DNA of 32,917 nucleotides from an uncultured Collinsella sp. (GTDB lineage: Bacteria > Actinomycetota > Coriobacteriia > Coriobacteriales > Coriobacteriaceae): positions 1-32,917 of the forward strand of contig UQXP01000016.1 of NCBI GenBank assembly GCA_900545055.1, read 5' to 3'. The notes under the pieces are model-generated. The model made no database searches and was not told the DNA's origin. It was given only the letters and a program-made list of their open reading frames with translations. The number at the start of each line of letters is the position of its first letter. The first letter of the stretch is position 1. Shown one piece after another: positions 6,582 to 14,510 of the stretch. The translations under genes and the position numbers were made by a program.

Positions 6582-7688
6582 TCACCTTTCTTGCACGTCC
6601 ATCGACGGCAGCACGACGCTTGCCACAAAGAGCGCTACGCCGGTGCGAGACACGAGCGCTGCATAGAAAGGCCTGTCAAGCGTTATCTTGCGCGGCTCTG
6701 GCGGTTTTTCCGGCGGAAGGCCCGCGGCAGCGACCATCGCCGTGTATGCGCCGGCCTCTACGCCGTTCTCATCGACGGCAAACTTCGCGCCATGGACAAT
6801 CTGCGTTGGAGTTCCCTCTACCCCCACCATGGGTGCAAGCTCCATCGCAGTTGCCGTAGAGACGCCAGCGGCCTTTAGCAGCGAGCAGACGTCCGAGAGC
6901 GTCGACTCACATTCAAAACGAGGAATCCCCAGGTTGACGGGCTCCCATTCTCCCTCGCCTTGGGACAGACGCTCGAATAGCCCAAGCGCGTCATCAGTAT
7001 GATCATCCTCGCCGCTCGGAAGAACAAAACACATGCCAGCATCGGAGCTGAGGGGCAACAAGAAGGCAACGCTGCCGTTCTCGACAATTACCGCACAATC
7101 GCGCTTGCCGCGCATAAACGCTGCTTGAACATCGCCGTCCTTTGCATGGAAGGTCTCGACTTTGGTCGATTCGCCGTCAAACGGATCCGCCCATGCATCC
7201 TTCATGTAAAGCGCGCTCACAAGACAGGCAAGAGCCACTGGTGATAGCTCGATGTCTGGCGACAGCAGGCCGTGAGTTTGTTCGGCTATCCAATCGGTCA
7301 CCCGTTGGCTAACGCGCGGATCGGCCAAGTCATCGACTGACACATGCACGTCGCATTTGTCGCACTCGCGCAGAAACGCCTCCGATGGGCTCGCGGACTT
7401 GGAGAGCCAAGCTGCCGTTGCCGAGTTCGCATCATAACCGTCATAACCCCAGTTCCGCTCCCGCTCGATACCAAAGGGATCACGCTCGCCAAACATGTCG
7501 CCATCGCCCAGGAGCATGTCGAGCTCCCGACGTGTGGCGCCCGAGGCGCCCTTTCGCACAATCGTCAGCAGGCTCGCGACGCACGCAGGAGACCATACCC
7601 CGTTCTTGTCTTGAGCGAGTACTTTCTCGGAAAGGGATTTTGCAACTCTCCATGCCTGCAGGCTTGCCGGATTCGCTTCGTTAGTCAT
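6582..7688 (-). CDS. Serpin-family serine protease inhibitor
   Basis: This 368-residue protein has full serpin length. Recognisable elements are NGVWSPACVASLLTIVRKGASGATRREL (helix B to C), VSALYMKDAWADPFD (strand s3A region), FMRGKRD, LGIPRFECESTLSD, and the hinge ENGVEAGAYT (307-316) followed by the reactive loop and the C-terminal DRPFYAALVSRTGVALFVASVV. Counting from the hinge Glu as P17 places P1 near G323, in AAAGLPP; this is an estimate. P14 is Val rather than Thr/Ser. No signal peptide or lipobox is visible, so the protein is probably cytoplasmic, unlike the secreted serpin of Bifidobacterium longum. A GGGAG site precedes the ATG. It is the first gene of a pair with the ATP-grasp protein. 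Confidence 0.85.
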   Translation of the reverse strand: MTNEANPASLQAWRVAKSLSEKVLAQDKNGVWSPACVASLLTIVRKGASGATRRELDMLLGDGDMFGERDPFGIERERNWGYDGYDANSATAAWLSKSASPSEAFLRECDKCDVHVSVDDLADPRVSQRVTDWIAEQTHGLLSPDIELSPVALACLVSALYMKDAWADPFDGESTKVETFHAKDGDVQAAFMRGKRDCAVIVENGSVAFLLPLSSDAGMCFVLPSGEDDHTDDALGLFERLSQGEGEWEPVNLGIPRFECESTLSDVCSLLKAAGVSTATAMELAPMVGVEGTPTQIVHGAKFAVDENGVEAGAYTAMVAAAGLPPEKPPEPRKITLDRPFYAALVSRTGVALFVASVVLPSMDVQER

Positions 7689-7792
7689 AGTCCGCTCCCA
7701 TCGTTAGGACACAAACTATTATTTCTCACGGCGCGGACACAAATCTGCACCGGAAAGGCAACCCAACGGTTTTCTAAGAGGCTCAAAGCTTT

Positions 7793-7835
7793 CCTATTCC
7801 TCAAAAACGAAAAATTTTCAGTTTTGAGGAATAGG
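7793..7835. repeat. 43-bp near-perfect palindrome, copy 1 of 3 around the AAA ATPase gene
   Basis: The arms CCTATTCCTCAAAA and TTTTGAGGAATAGG surround a centre GAAAAATTTTC, with only a few central mismatches. It lies 11 bp downstream of the ATPase stop codon. The centre contributes T-runs on both strands, so it may also act as a bidirectional terminator. Confidence 0.9.
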
Positions 7836-7846
7836 CTCGAAGCACG

Positions 7847-9043
7847 CTACGCCTCGCCGCACAACCACCTCGCCAGGTCCACGATCTGCACCCCATCGCG
7901 ATCCGTGGCCTCGTGATGCGTGCGGGCAAGAATCATCTTGGGATACGCATCGCCAATGCTCAGCAGTGGCGAAATCTCGCGTTCAAACGTCTTATCCGAG
8001 CTGATGTCGTCGCTCACCTGAATGTAGAGCTTCTCGCTTCGCTTGATTGCTACAAAGTCTATTTCCTTTTTATAGAGCACACCGACGTATACCTCGTATC
8101 CGCGGCGCAGCAGCTCGATGGCCACCATGTTCTCGTATACGCGTCCCCAATCCATATCACGTATACCAAGCAGTGCGTATTTGAACGCGTGGTCTGCCAG
8201 GTAATACTTCTCGCCGCTCTTAAGGTATTTTTTGCCGCGAATGTCGTACCGACGAACTTTATAGAAGGCAAACGCATCGCACAGGTACCCCATGTACGTG
8301 CCGACCGTCTTGTTCGTAATCTTTAGCCCATCCGCATTCAAAACATCTGTAATGTTGCGTGCCGACGTTATGTTGGAGACGTTGTCCATCATGTAATCGG
8401 CAATGCGCAGCAGTGCCGATTCGTTTCTCACGTTATGCCGCTGCACGATATCCCTCACGATGAGCGTTTTGAAGACATTGGAGAGATATTGGTAGCGCTG
8501 CTCCTGCAGTGGATAAGGGTAAGAGCCGGACATACCGCCGGTTCTCGCGTACTCATCGAAGTCGCGATCGACCTCGCCCTCGTCACTATAGAAGCGATAC
8601 TCCTCAAACGAGAATGGGAAAACCTCGATCTCGAACGTGCGCCCCGTAAAGAGCGTCGACAGATCGCTCGACAGCAAAAAGGCGTTCGATCCGGTGATGA
8701 AGATGTCGTACTGCTCGGATGCATGGAGGCTGTTGATCGCGCGTTCAAAGCCGTCGCACATCTGAACCTCGTCGATAAGCAGGAAGTTTTGCTTGTCGGA
8801 CACTCGATGCTCTTTCACATAGGCGAGCAGGGCATGATATTCGAGCAGGCCCTCGAACTCGTCGAGGTTGTAATTGATATGGATGACATTCGAATTGGAC
8901 AGATTTGCCTCCACGTAATCGCGGAGGGCCTCGAGCAATTTTGACTTACCGCTACGGCGAATGCCCGTTATGACCTTGATGTCCGGTACGCCAATAAGGC
9001 TCGTCAACGTGTCCATATATGACGTTCTATTGATGAGTTTCAT
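7847..9043 (-). CDS. AAA-family ATPase with C-terminal DUF4143
   Basis: A 398-residue protein results from the ATG at 9043, which has GGGAGG five bases upstream. An in-frame ATG at 9073 lies inside a palindrome and lacks such a site. The N-terminal AAA_14 domain has Walker A TGIRRSGKS, Walker B FLLIDEVQ and a sensor-1-like FITGSNAFLLS. A middle winged-helix region (about 200-270) leads to a DUF4143 domain with KKYYLADHAFKYALLG-type and GRVYENMVAIELLRRGYEVYVG motifs. The KEIDFVAIK segment resembles a nuclease-like PD-(D/E)xK core (ExDFV). These proteins are common, often multicopy, and have no firmly assigned role. Three copies of one palindrome bracket the gene, suggesting a self-contained unit. 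Confidence 0.85.
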   Translation of the reverse strand: MKLINRTSYMDTLTSLIGVPDIKVITGIRRSGKSKLLEALRDYVEANLSNSNVIHINYNLDEFEGLLEYHALLAYVKEHRVSDKQNFLLIDEVQMCDGFERAINSLHASEQYDIFITGSNAFLLSSDLSTLFTGRTFEIEVFPFSFEEYRFYSDEGEVDRDFDEYARTGGMSGSYPYPLQEQRYQYLSNVFKTLIVRDIVQRHNVRNESALLRIADYMMDNVSNITSARNITDVLNADGLKITNKTVGTYMGYLCDAFAFYKVRRYDIRGKKYLKSGEKYYLADHAFKYALLGIRDMDWGRVYENMVAIELLRRGYEVYVGVLYKKEIDFVAIKRSEKLYIQVSDDISSDKTFEREISPLLSIGDAYPKMILARTHHEATDRDGVQIVDLARWLCGEA

Positions 9044-9070
9044 TGGTGCCTCCCTGCGGTCTTCTATCGC

Positions 9071-9110
9071 CATTCCTCAAAAACGAAAATTATTCAGTTT
9101 TGAGGAATAG
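9071..9110. repeat. Palindrome copy 2, upstream of the AAA ATPase gene
   Basis: ATTCCTCAAAA and TTTTGAGGAAT arms (9072-9082 and 9098-9108) flank an AT-rich centre, in the same arrangement as the copies at 7793 and 9156. It lies 27 bp upstream of the chosen ATPase start, in its presumed promoter region. Confidence 0.88.
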
Positions 9111-9155
9111 ACTCTGCAACGAATATACCTCGTTAAAGGCAGAGCTGGCTTAATT

Positions 9156-9196
9156 CTATTCCTCAAAATCGAAAGATTTTCAGTTTTGAGGAATAG
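9156..9196. repeat. Palindrome copy 3, upstream of the AAA ATPase gene
   Basis: CTATTCCTCAAAA and TTTTGAGGAATAG arms enclose a GAAAGATTTTC centre. It lies 45 bp from copy 2, giving a tandem pair upstream of the ATPase gene and before the terminator at 9221. Confidence 0.9.
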
Positions 9197-9220
9197 GGTG
9201 CTGACAACCCATTCCCCAGA

Positions 9221-9261
9221 CAACAAGACCCTCCCCGGCACAGCCGAGGAGGGTCTTGTTG
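9221..9261. terminator. Strong bidirectional terminator
   Basis: Perfect 14-bp arms CAACAAGACCCTCC/GGAGGGTCTTGTTG enclose a 13-nt loop. It lies 33 bp after the stop of the biotin-ligase-like gene and closes the cobB-folPK transcript on the minus strand. T-runs are short, so termination efficiency is inferred from stem strength. Confidence 0.7.
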
Positions 9262-9293
9262 TCATCGCTATCTTTGAGCGCGGGCGCCTCGCG

Positions 9294-9995
9294 TTACAGT
9301 CCGCGAATCCGTACGGCCTCGGGCGGAAACTCCTGCTCGCCGGCATCGGTCTTGATGGTCGCGCGACCCCAGATGTCCAGGCCCGCAAACACACCGACCG
9401 CAAGCGGCAAACCGTTGGGCGACACCGCCGCGACCTGACGACCCAGCAGTGGCACCATGTCAAAGTACTCGCCCAGCACCGGAGCCAGCGGGCCTGCGGC
9501 GCCCTGCGGCGTGTTCGCGACGGCAGCCCAGGTATCCACGCGGACCAGCACGGCGGCGGCCAATGCCTCGATCAGCGCCTCATCTGCCATATCCACGCTA
9601 AGCTCACCCAGCGCCGCACGCTCAATATCAACCGTCACCGCGGCAAACATGCCCGCAGCACCGGCACCGCCGTTCACGGTAACACGCGCGAGCGACGTCT
9701 CAAACGCAGGCGCACCGCACACGATATCGCTCGGCCACTGGATACCCACCTTGCCGGCAAGGCCCAGGCCCGGCGTCGACGCCGTGCCCACGAGCGCGTC
9801 CATCATGCCCATCGCCGTCACAAACGGCAGGCCGTGGAAGGCGTGCATATTCACATCGGGGCGCACAACCAGCGAAAACGTCAGCGAAGCATCGCCCGCG
9901 CTCCACGCGCACCAGCCCGCGGACACGCCCTCGCGGCCCGCGTCACGCGCCGCGTCGAGCTCGGTACCAGCGGCAACAGCATTCATCTCGATCAT
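9294..9995 (-). CDS. Divergent biotin protein ligase-like protein
   Basis: This 233-residue protein has a weak BPL/LplA-type pattern. SAGWCAWSAGDASLTFSLVVRP replaces the usual GRGRxGRxW plus LxFSxxL core, GKVGIQWPSDIVC corresponds to the KWPNDI lysine motif, and the C-terminal GLDIWGRATIKTDAGEQEF resembles the small beta-barrel of BirA. It has no N-terminal HTH. The canonical GRGR(R)GR biotinyl-AMP loop is missing, so catalytic competence is uncertain. Its ATG follows the FolP-FolK stop directly (ATGTAGATG), implying translational coupling. It may instead be a degenerate paralogue or a ligase for another cofactor. Confidence 0.5.
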   Translation of the reverse strand: MIEMNAVAAGTELDAARDAGREGVSAGWCAWSAGDASLTFSLVVRPDVNMHAFHGLPFVTAMGMMDALVGTASTPGLGLAGKVGIQWPSDIVCGAPAFETSLARVTVNGGAGAAGMFAAVTVDIERAALGELSVDMADEALIEALAAAVLVRVDTWAAVANTPQGAAGPLAPVLGEYFDMVPLLGRQVAAVSPNGLPLAVGVFAGLDIWGRATIKTDAGEQEFPPEAVRIRGL

Positions 9996-11738
9996 CTACA
10001 TGCGCCCCAATTCGCCCACGATATGGCCCACGCGGTCCTCGGGCTCCTTGACCTCGACGCCGTTGTAGCGGAAGAACCGCGCCGGATCGTGCATCAGATC
10101 CTCGAGCGGCACCAGCACAAAGTCGCGCTCGCCGATCAGCGGATGCGGCAGGCGCAGCTTTTTGCCGCCGTGGGTCTCGCCGTCCATCCACAGCAGATCC
10201 AGGTCGATGGTGCGCGGACCGTTGGCCTTGGCCTTTTTGGAACGGTCGCGGCCCAGCTCGGCCTCGATCTTCATGAGCTCGTCGAGCAGCACCAACGGCG
10301 CCAGCTCGGTCTTAATCTCGATGACGGCGTTGGCAAACGCGTCCTGGCGCATCTCGTAGGCCGGCTCGCTCTCGTAGATCTTGGAGGAGTTGGACACGCA
10401 GGTGAGTGGAATCTCGGCGATCATGTCGCGTGCGGCGCGGATGTTGTCACAGCGGTGCCCCAGGTTGGAGCCCACGGCCACAAACGCGCGGCGCGGCTGC
10501 GGCTTGGCAACCGCCCAGTAGCCGTTCAGGAACTGCGCAAAACCCGCGGCTTCGTGCACGCGCACGATGTTGGCACCGGCCTGGATGGCGCCCAGGCACA
10601 CGCCAAACGTAGCGGCATCGCGCTCGGCGGCCTCGGTCACGCCCGAGACAGCGCCCACAAAGCGCTTGCGCGATACGGCGCACATGAGCGGATAGCCCAG
10701 TGACGCCATCTTGGCAGTCTCGCGCTGGATGACGATGTCCTCGTTGGCCGTCTTGCCAAAGCCCGGACCGGGATCGATGCAGATGCGGTCGCGCGACACG
10801 CCGGCGTGGATGAGCGCGCGGGCCTGGTCGGACAGAAAGCCCATGACGCGGCGCATGATGGGTGCCGAATCGGGCAGGGTGAAGCGGCGGAGCTGCGAGG
10901 TGGGCACGTAGGCTTCCTCGCGGCGGGCGCTGCGGCGCATCATGGCGGCCAGGTGGTCATTGGGCTCCGATGCGGCCTCGGTGGCTGCGGGCGCGGCCTC
11001 GGGCGCGGGTGCGACGGTCTCGGCGGCAGTGGCCTGCTCGGCGGCGGGCGCCTCCTGCTCGCTTGCGGGCTCAGACGTGGGCTCCGGTTCACCAAACGGC
11101 AACGAGGGCTGCACCACGCCGCCCGGAAGCTTGGCCTCCGGCTTAGGCTCGCCCAGCAACTTGCCGCGACGGCGGCGAGCCGGCTTCTCAGCCTCACGCG
11201 CGGCCTCGGCAGCCGCCTCGCGCGCCTTCTCGGCAACAAACGCCGCAGCCGAGGTATCGAGCTGCACCGTTGCGTGCGTGCGTGCGGGCGCGGCGACCTC
11301 GCCGGCATGCATCACGATGACGCCGCAGGTGCTCGTCTTAACAAACTCGACCATCTTGGGGTCGGTGAAGCCGGTCACGTCGTTGACGATCGAGGCGCCG
11401 CAGCGCACGGCCGCCTTGGCAACCGCCACATGACGCGTGTCGATCGAGACGATGGCGCCCTCCTTGGCCAGCGCGCGCACAACGGGCAGCACGCGGCGCG
11501 CCTCCTCATCGGGGTTGACCGGGGTAAAGCCGGGGCGCGTGGACTCGCCGCCCACGTCGATGATGTCGGCGCCGGCGTCGAGCATCGCCAGGCCATACTC
11601 GATGGCGGCATCCGGGTCGAAGTGCTCCCCGCCGTCGCTAAACGAATCGGGCGTCACGTTGAGGACGCCCATGATGCGCGGACGGTCAAAGCTGAGCTCA
11701 TACTTTCCGCACCGCCATGTCTTGCTGTCGTTCGCCAT
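9996..11738 (-). CDS. folP-folK: Fused dihydropteroate synthase / HPPK with long internal insertion
   Basis: This 580-residue bifunctional folate enzyme starts at the ATG of MANDSK; AGGAGG lies six bases upstream, and the ATG two codons earlier is too close to it. FolP motifs are IMGVLNVTPDSFSDGG (22-37), DVGGESTRPG (61-70), SIDTRH (98-103), VNDVTG, DPGPGFGKT (322-330), SRKRFVG (356-362) and VRVHE. FolK begins near 417 with AFVAVGSNLG and carries YESEPAYEMRQDAFANAV, NGPRTIDLDLLW (506-517) and LPHPLIGERDFVL. It condenses pABA with the pterin diphosphate made by the FolK domain. An Ala/Glu/Pro-rich stretch of about 140 residues (about 148-288) is inserted just after the MHAGE loop of FolP; normal DHPS has only a short loop there. 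The insert reads through without stops. Confidence 0.95.
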   Translation of the reverse strand: MANDSKTWRCGKYELSFDRPRIMGVLNVTPDSFSDGGEHFDPDAAIEYGLAMLDAGADIIDVGGESTRPGFTPVNPDEEARRVLPVVRALAKEGAIVSIDTRHVAVAKAAVRCGASIVNDVTGFTDPKMVEFVKTSTCGVIVMHAGEVAAPARTHATVQLDTSAAAFVAEKAREAAAEAAREAEKPARRRRGKLLGEPKPEAKLPGGVVQPSLPFGEPEPTSEPASEQEAPAAEQATAAETVAPAPEAAPAATEAASEPNDHLAAMMRRSARREEAYVPTSQLRRFTLPDSAPIMRRVMGFLSDQARALIHAGVSRDRICIDPGPGFGKTANEDIVIQRETAKMASLGYPLMCAVSRKRFVGAVSGVTEAAERDAATFGVCLGAIQAGANIVRVHEAAGFAQFLNGYWAVAKPQPRRAFVAVGSNLGHRCDNIRAARDMIAEIPLTCVSNSSKIYESEPAYEMRQDAFANAVIEIKTELAPLVLLDELMKIEAELGRDRSKKAKANGPRTIDLDLLWMDGETHGGKKLRLPHPLIGERDFVLVPLEDLMHDPARFFRYNGVEVKEPEDRVGHIVGELGRM

Positions 11739-11761
11739 GAACATCCTCCTAAAATGCCCAC

Positions 11762-11787
11762 GCCGCCGAGCTTGGGGAGCTGGCGGC
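11762..11787. other. GC-rich hairpin between cobB and folP
   Basis: GCCGCC-G-AGCT pairs with AGCT-GGCGGC around a 5-nt loop with one bulged base. It lies 24 bp upstream of the folP start and is followed on the minus strand by CATTTTAGGAGG. It could be a weak terminator or attenuator, or simply leader structure. Confidence 0.35.
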
Positions 11788-11833
11788 GGGGTCGCTTTGC
11801 ACTCAGTCTTTCTATTGTATCCGCGCGCGCGGG

Positions 11834-12586
11834 CTAGAACGCAAACGCGGCCGCGATGTCGCAAGAAATCAGCAGGTCGGCATTTGCATCCTGATCGGTG
11901 GGAGCAAGATTGCATATGGCCAGCGTATCACCGGTAAAGTAGCGTGTAAGGCCCGCCGCCGGATACACCACGAGCGAGGTCCCACCCACAATGAGGGCAT
12001 CGGCCGCGGCGATGGTGGCAACGGCACCGGTCAACACATGCTCGTTGAGCGGCTCCTCGTAGAGCACCACATCGGGCTTGATGCGACCTCCGCACGCGGG
12101 GCACACGGGCACGCCCGCGGCGTCCTCGTGCTCGCGCGAGCAAATCCACTCGGCGCTATAGACCGCTCCGCACGACTGGCAAATGTTGCGATGGACCGAT
12201 CCGTGCAACTCAAACACGCGCTGCGAGCCCGCCATCTGATGCAAGCCGTCGATGTTTTGCGTCACCACGGCATCAAGCTTGCCGACGCGCTCCAGCTCGG
12301 CCAGCTTGATGTGGCAGCGGTTGGGCCTAGCGTTAAGCGCGATCATCTTGGTTCGGTAAAAGTCGAAGAACTCCGCCGGATGTGTCTCGTAAAAGCTGTG
12401 CGACAGCATGGTCTCGGGCGGATAGGCAAACTGCTGGTGATACAGGCCGTCCACGCTGCGAAAATCGGGAATGCCGCTTGCCGTGGAAACACCAGCGCCG
12501 CCAAAGAACACCACGCGCTCGTGGGTATTGAACAGCTCCGCCAGCGCGGCGGAGGCCTGCTTGGGATCTGTTATCGCTTGCGTCAT
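11834..12586 (-). CDS. cobB: Sirtuin, NAD-dependent protein deacylase
   Basis: A 250-residue Sir2 protein results from the ATG at 12586 (GGAGGA upstream); longer in-frame extensions have no support. The Rossmann motif FFGGAGVSTASGIPDFRS (about 28-44), TQNIDGLHQMAG, and the catalytic His in ELHGSVH are present. The zinc ribbon CQSC...CPACG has all four Cys. VGGTSLVVYPAAG binds NAD. It removes acyl groups from protein lysines using NAD in the cytoplasm. It is first in a minus-strand run with folP-folK and divergent from xth, with about 110 bp between starts. Confidence 0.95.
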   Translation of the reverse strand: MTQAITDPKQASAALAELFNTHERVVFFGGAGVSTASGIPDFRSVDGLYHQQFAYPPETMLSHSFYETHPAEFFDFYRTKMIALNARPNRCHIKLAELERVGKLDAVVTQNIDGLHQMAGSQRVFELHGSVHRNICQSCGAVYSAEWICSREHEDAAGVPVCPACGGRIKPDVVLYEEPLNEHVLTGAVATIAAADALIVGGTSLVVYPAAGLTRYFTGDTLAICNLAPTDQDANADLLISCDIAAAFAF

Positions 12587-12700
12587 GTTTGTCCTCCGTC
12601 CATGTTGGTCGGGGCGGCTGCGATTGCGCCGTCGCCCACGGAGCCCACCCCGCCCCTGTTGCGCTAATCTTAAGCCTGCCAACCCCGTCGAAAGGACACC

Positions 12701-13519
12701 ATGCCTCAGACTTACACTTTCGCCTCGTGGAACGTCAACGGACTGCGCGCCGTGCTCAAAAAGGACCCGAGCTTTATCCAGATCGCGCAAGAACTCGACG
12801 TCGATATCCTGGCGCTGCAAGAGACCAAGCTGCAAGAAGGCCAGGTCGATATTGACCTGCCCGGCTATCACCAAACCTGGAGCTACGCCGAGCGTAAAGG
12901 CTATTCGGGCACTGCGGTCTTTAGCCGCCAGGAACCGCTGCGCGTGCTGCGCGCCGACGCGCTGCTACCCTACGCCGGCGAGGGTGAGGCGGCCGCACTC
13001 GTCGCCCAAGCCGTAACCGAGGGCCGCGTCTGCGCGCTCGAGTTCGACAAGTTTTGGTTTGTCGACGTCTATACGCCCAACGCCCAAAATGAACTCGCCC
13101 GCATCGACGTGCGCATGGCCTGGGACGATGCTTACCGCGGCTTTTTGAACGCGCTCGAGCGCGAGACCGGCAAACCCGTCGTGACCTGCGGCGACTTTAA
13201 CGTGGCGCACGAGGAGATCGACCTTAAGAACCCCAAGTCCAACCGCGGCAACGCGGGCTTTTCGGACGAGGAGCGCGGCAAGTTCACCGAGCTACTCAAC
13301 GCCGGCTTTACCGATACCTGGCGCACGGCAAACCCCGACGTCGAGGGCGTCTACAGCTGGTGGAGCTATCGCTTTAATGCCCGCAAGAACAACGCAGGCT
13401 GGCGCATCGACTACTTCCTGGTAAGCGACGCAATCGCCGACAACGTACGCGACACCGGCATCCGCGGCGACATCTTCGGCAGCGACCACTGCCCCGTCAC
13501 CCTCACGCTAGAGCTCTAG
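12701..13519 (+). CDS. xth: Exodeoxyribonuclease III / AP endonuclease
   Basis: This 272-residue EEP-superfamily nuclease has SWNVNGLRAVL (9-19, metal/substrate Asn), ILALQETKL (catalytic Glu), VDVYTPN, VTCGDFNVAHEEIDL (Asp/Asn), WRIDYFLVS and the terminal GSDHCPVTLTL Asp-His dyad. It cleaves 5' of abasic sites and degrades 3' ends in base-excision repair. An AAAGGA site precedes the ATG. No terminator with a T-run is seen immediately downstream. Confidence 0.96.
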   Translation: MPQTYTFASWNVNGLRAVLKKDPSFIQIAQELDVDILALQETKLQEGQVDIDLPGYHQTWSYAERKGYSGTAVFSRQEPLRVLRADALLPYAGEGEAAALVAQAVTEGRVCALEFDKFWFVDVYTPNAQNELARIDVRMAWDDAYRGFLNALERETGKPVVTCGDFNVAHEEIDLKNPKSNRGNAGFSDEERGKFTELLNAGFTDTWRTANPDVEGVYSWWSYRFNARKNNAGWRIDYFLVSDAIADNVRDTGIRGDIFGSDHCPVTLTLEL

Positions 13520-13792
13520 CCCCAAGTAATTCCTCTAGGGGACAGAGGAAAACGAATCATTTTGGGCCTCGTGGGGGTATCCACGTGACCCATCCGCCAC
13601 GAAACACGCCCATCTACTACGTTTAAGCCACCACCCTCAACCACAGCGAACAACGCAAAAAGAAAACCGAACGGCTTGCTCTATTTCGAAAAAAGCCGGC
13701 ATGGTCTGCCTGCGCCAATCTGGCCCCGTAAACCGGCATAGTTTTGAAATGGCACTTCGGCAGTATTGATTCCCGCCCCGATGCAACCAGCC
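13520..13792. other. Noncoding stretch between convergent xth and the ECF S gene
   Basis: No plausible gene is present. CCTCTAGGGGACAGAGG (13532-13548) is a small hairpin containing the GGGGACAG word also seen at 30767 and 32702. On the minus strand two ATGCCGG words about 45 bp apart, the second followed by CTTTTTT, form a structured-looking segment (about 13690-13750) that could contribute to termination of the ECF operon, but I cannot draw a clean stem. Confidence 0.4.
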
Positions 13793-14506
13793 CTACAGCC
13801 CGTATTTCACGACGACACGGTTAATGCGACGGCACCAAGGCTTGTACAAGGCGGCCAAAAACACGCAGGTCGCAAGGCCGTGCGTAATATCGAACGGCAC
13901 TGCCGTGGCAAGACGCGCCACGGCACCCGCCCAAGTAAGCGGCTGTACAAAACCAATGATGTCATACGCGTTGATCACGACGCCATAGAGCAGGCCCGAC
14001 GCAAAGCCGTACGCCAGCAGCGCTGGCATGCGCACGGTGCCGTCGACGCGGTCGAACGCACCCGCATACGCCAGCGCGCCGCCGACATAGCCAACCAGAC
14101 CCCAGGCGTACATCTGCCACGGCGTCCACATGCCCTGCCCAAAAAAGAAATTGCTGGTCAGCGCCGCCAGCGCGCCAACCATAAAACCATTGCGGCGACC
14201 AAGCGTCGCCCCCGCGATAATGGCGATGGCGCTCACCGGTTTAAAGTCGGGAATGGGGCCAAACAAGATGCGCCCCGCCGCGGCCAACGCCGCCAACACC
14301 AGCGATGGCATAATCTGGCGCAGGCCCGGGCGCGACGCCTCGTAACCCGCAAAGAACAGCGCAAGCACCAGCGCCACCACGACAAGCATGGCAAGCGCCG
14401 CCTGCTCAACGCCCGCCAGCAACGCCGCAGCCATCACGGCTGGCACCGCCAGCAGCAGCGGGATCTCCAGTTTTGCAAGCAAGCGCGAGAAACGACAGTC
14501 CGTCAT
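13793..14506 (-). CDS. ECF transporter substrate-binding (S) component
   Basis: This 237-residue membrane protein has about six hydrophobic segments. The central GPIPDFKPVSAIAIIAGATLG, followed by SNFFFGQGMWTPWQMYAWGLVGY, is typical of ECF S components, which capture a vitamin or similar small ligand. The start is the ATG at 14506, four bases after the stop of the fused ATPase gene, so it is the last gene of the T-A-A-S operon. The ligand (for example a B-vitamin or cobalamin-type compound) cannot be read from these motifs, and no riboswitch was recognised upstream of the operon. Confidence 0.82.
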   Translation of the reverse strand: MTDCRFSRLLAKLEIPLLLAVPAVMAAALLAGVEQAALAMLVVVALVLALFFAGYEASRPGLRQIMPSLVLAALAAAGRILFGPIPDFKPVSAIAIIAGATLGRRNGFMVGALAALTSNFFFGQGMWTPWQMYAWGLVGYVGGALAYAGAFDRVDGTVRMPALLAYGFASGLLYGVVINAYDIIGFVQPLTWAGAVARLATAVPFDITHGLATCVFLAALYKPWCRRINRVVVKYGL

Positions 14507-14510
14507 CCCA

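Noticed and set aside
10806..11837. Long plus-strand frame opposite folP-folK and similar long antisense frames (for example opposite glmU and nfnB)
   Set aside because: These are antisense shadows of GC-rich genes with biased composition and no ribosome binding site.
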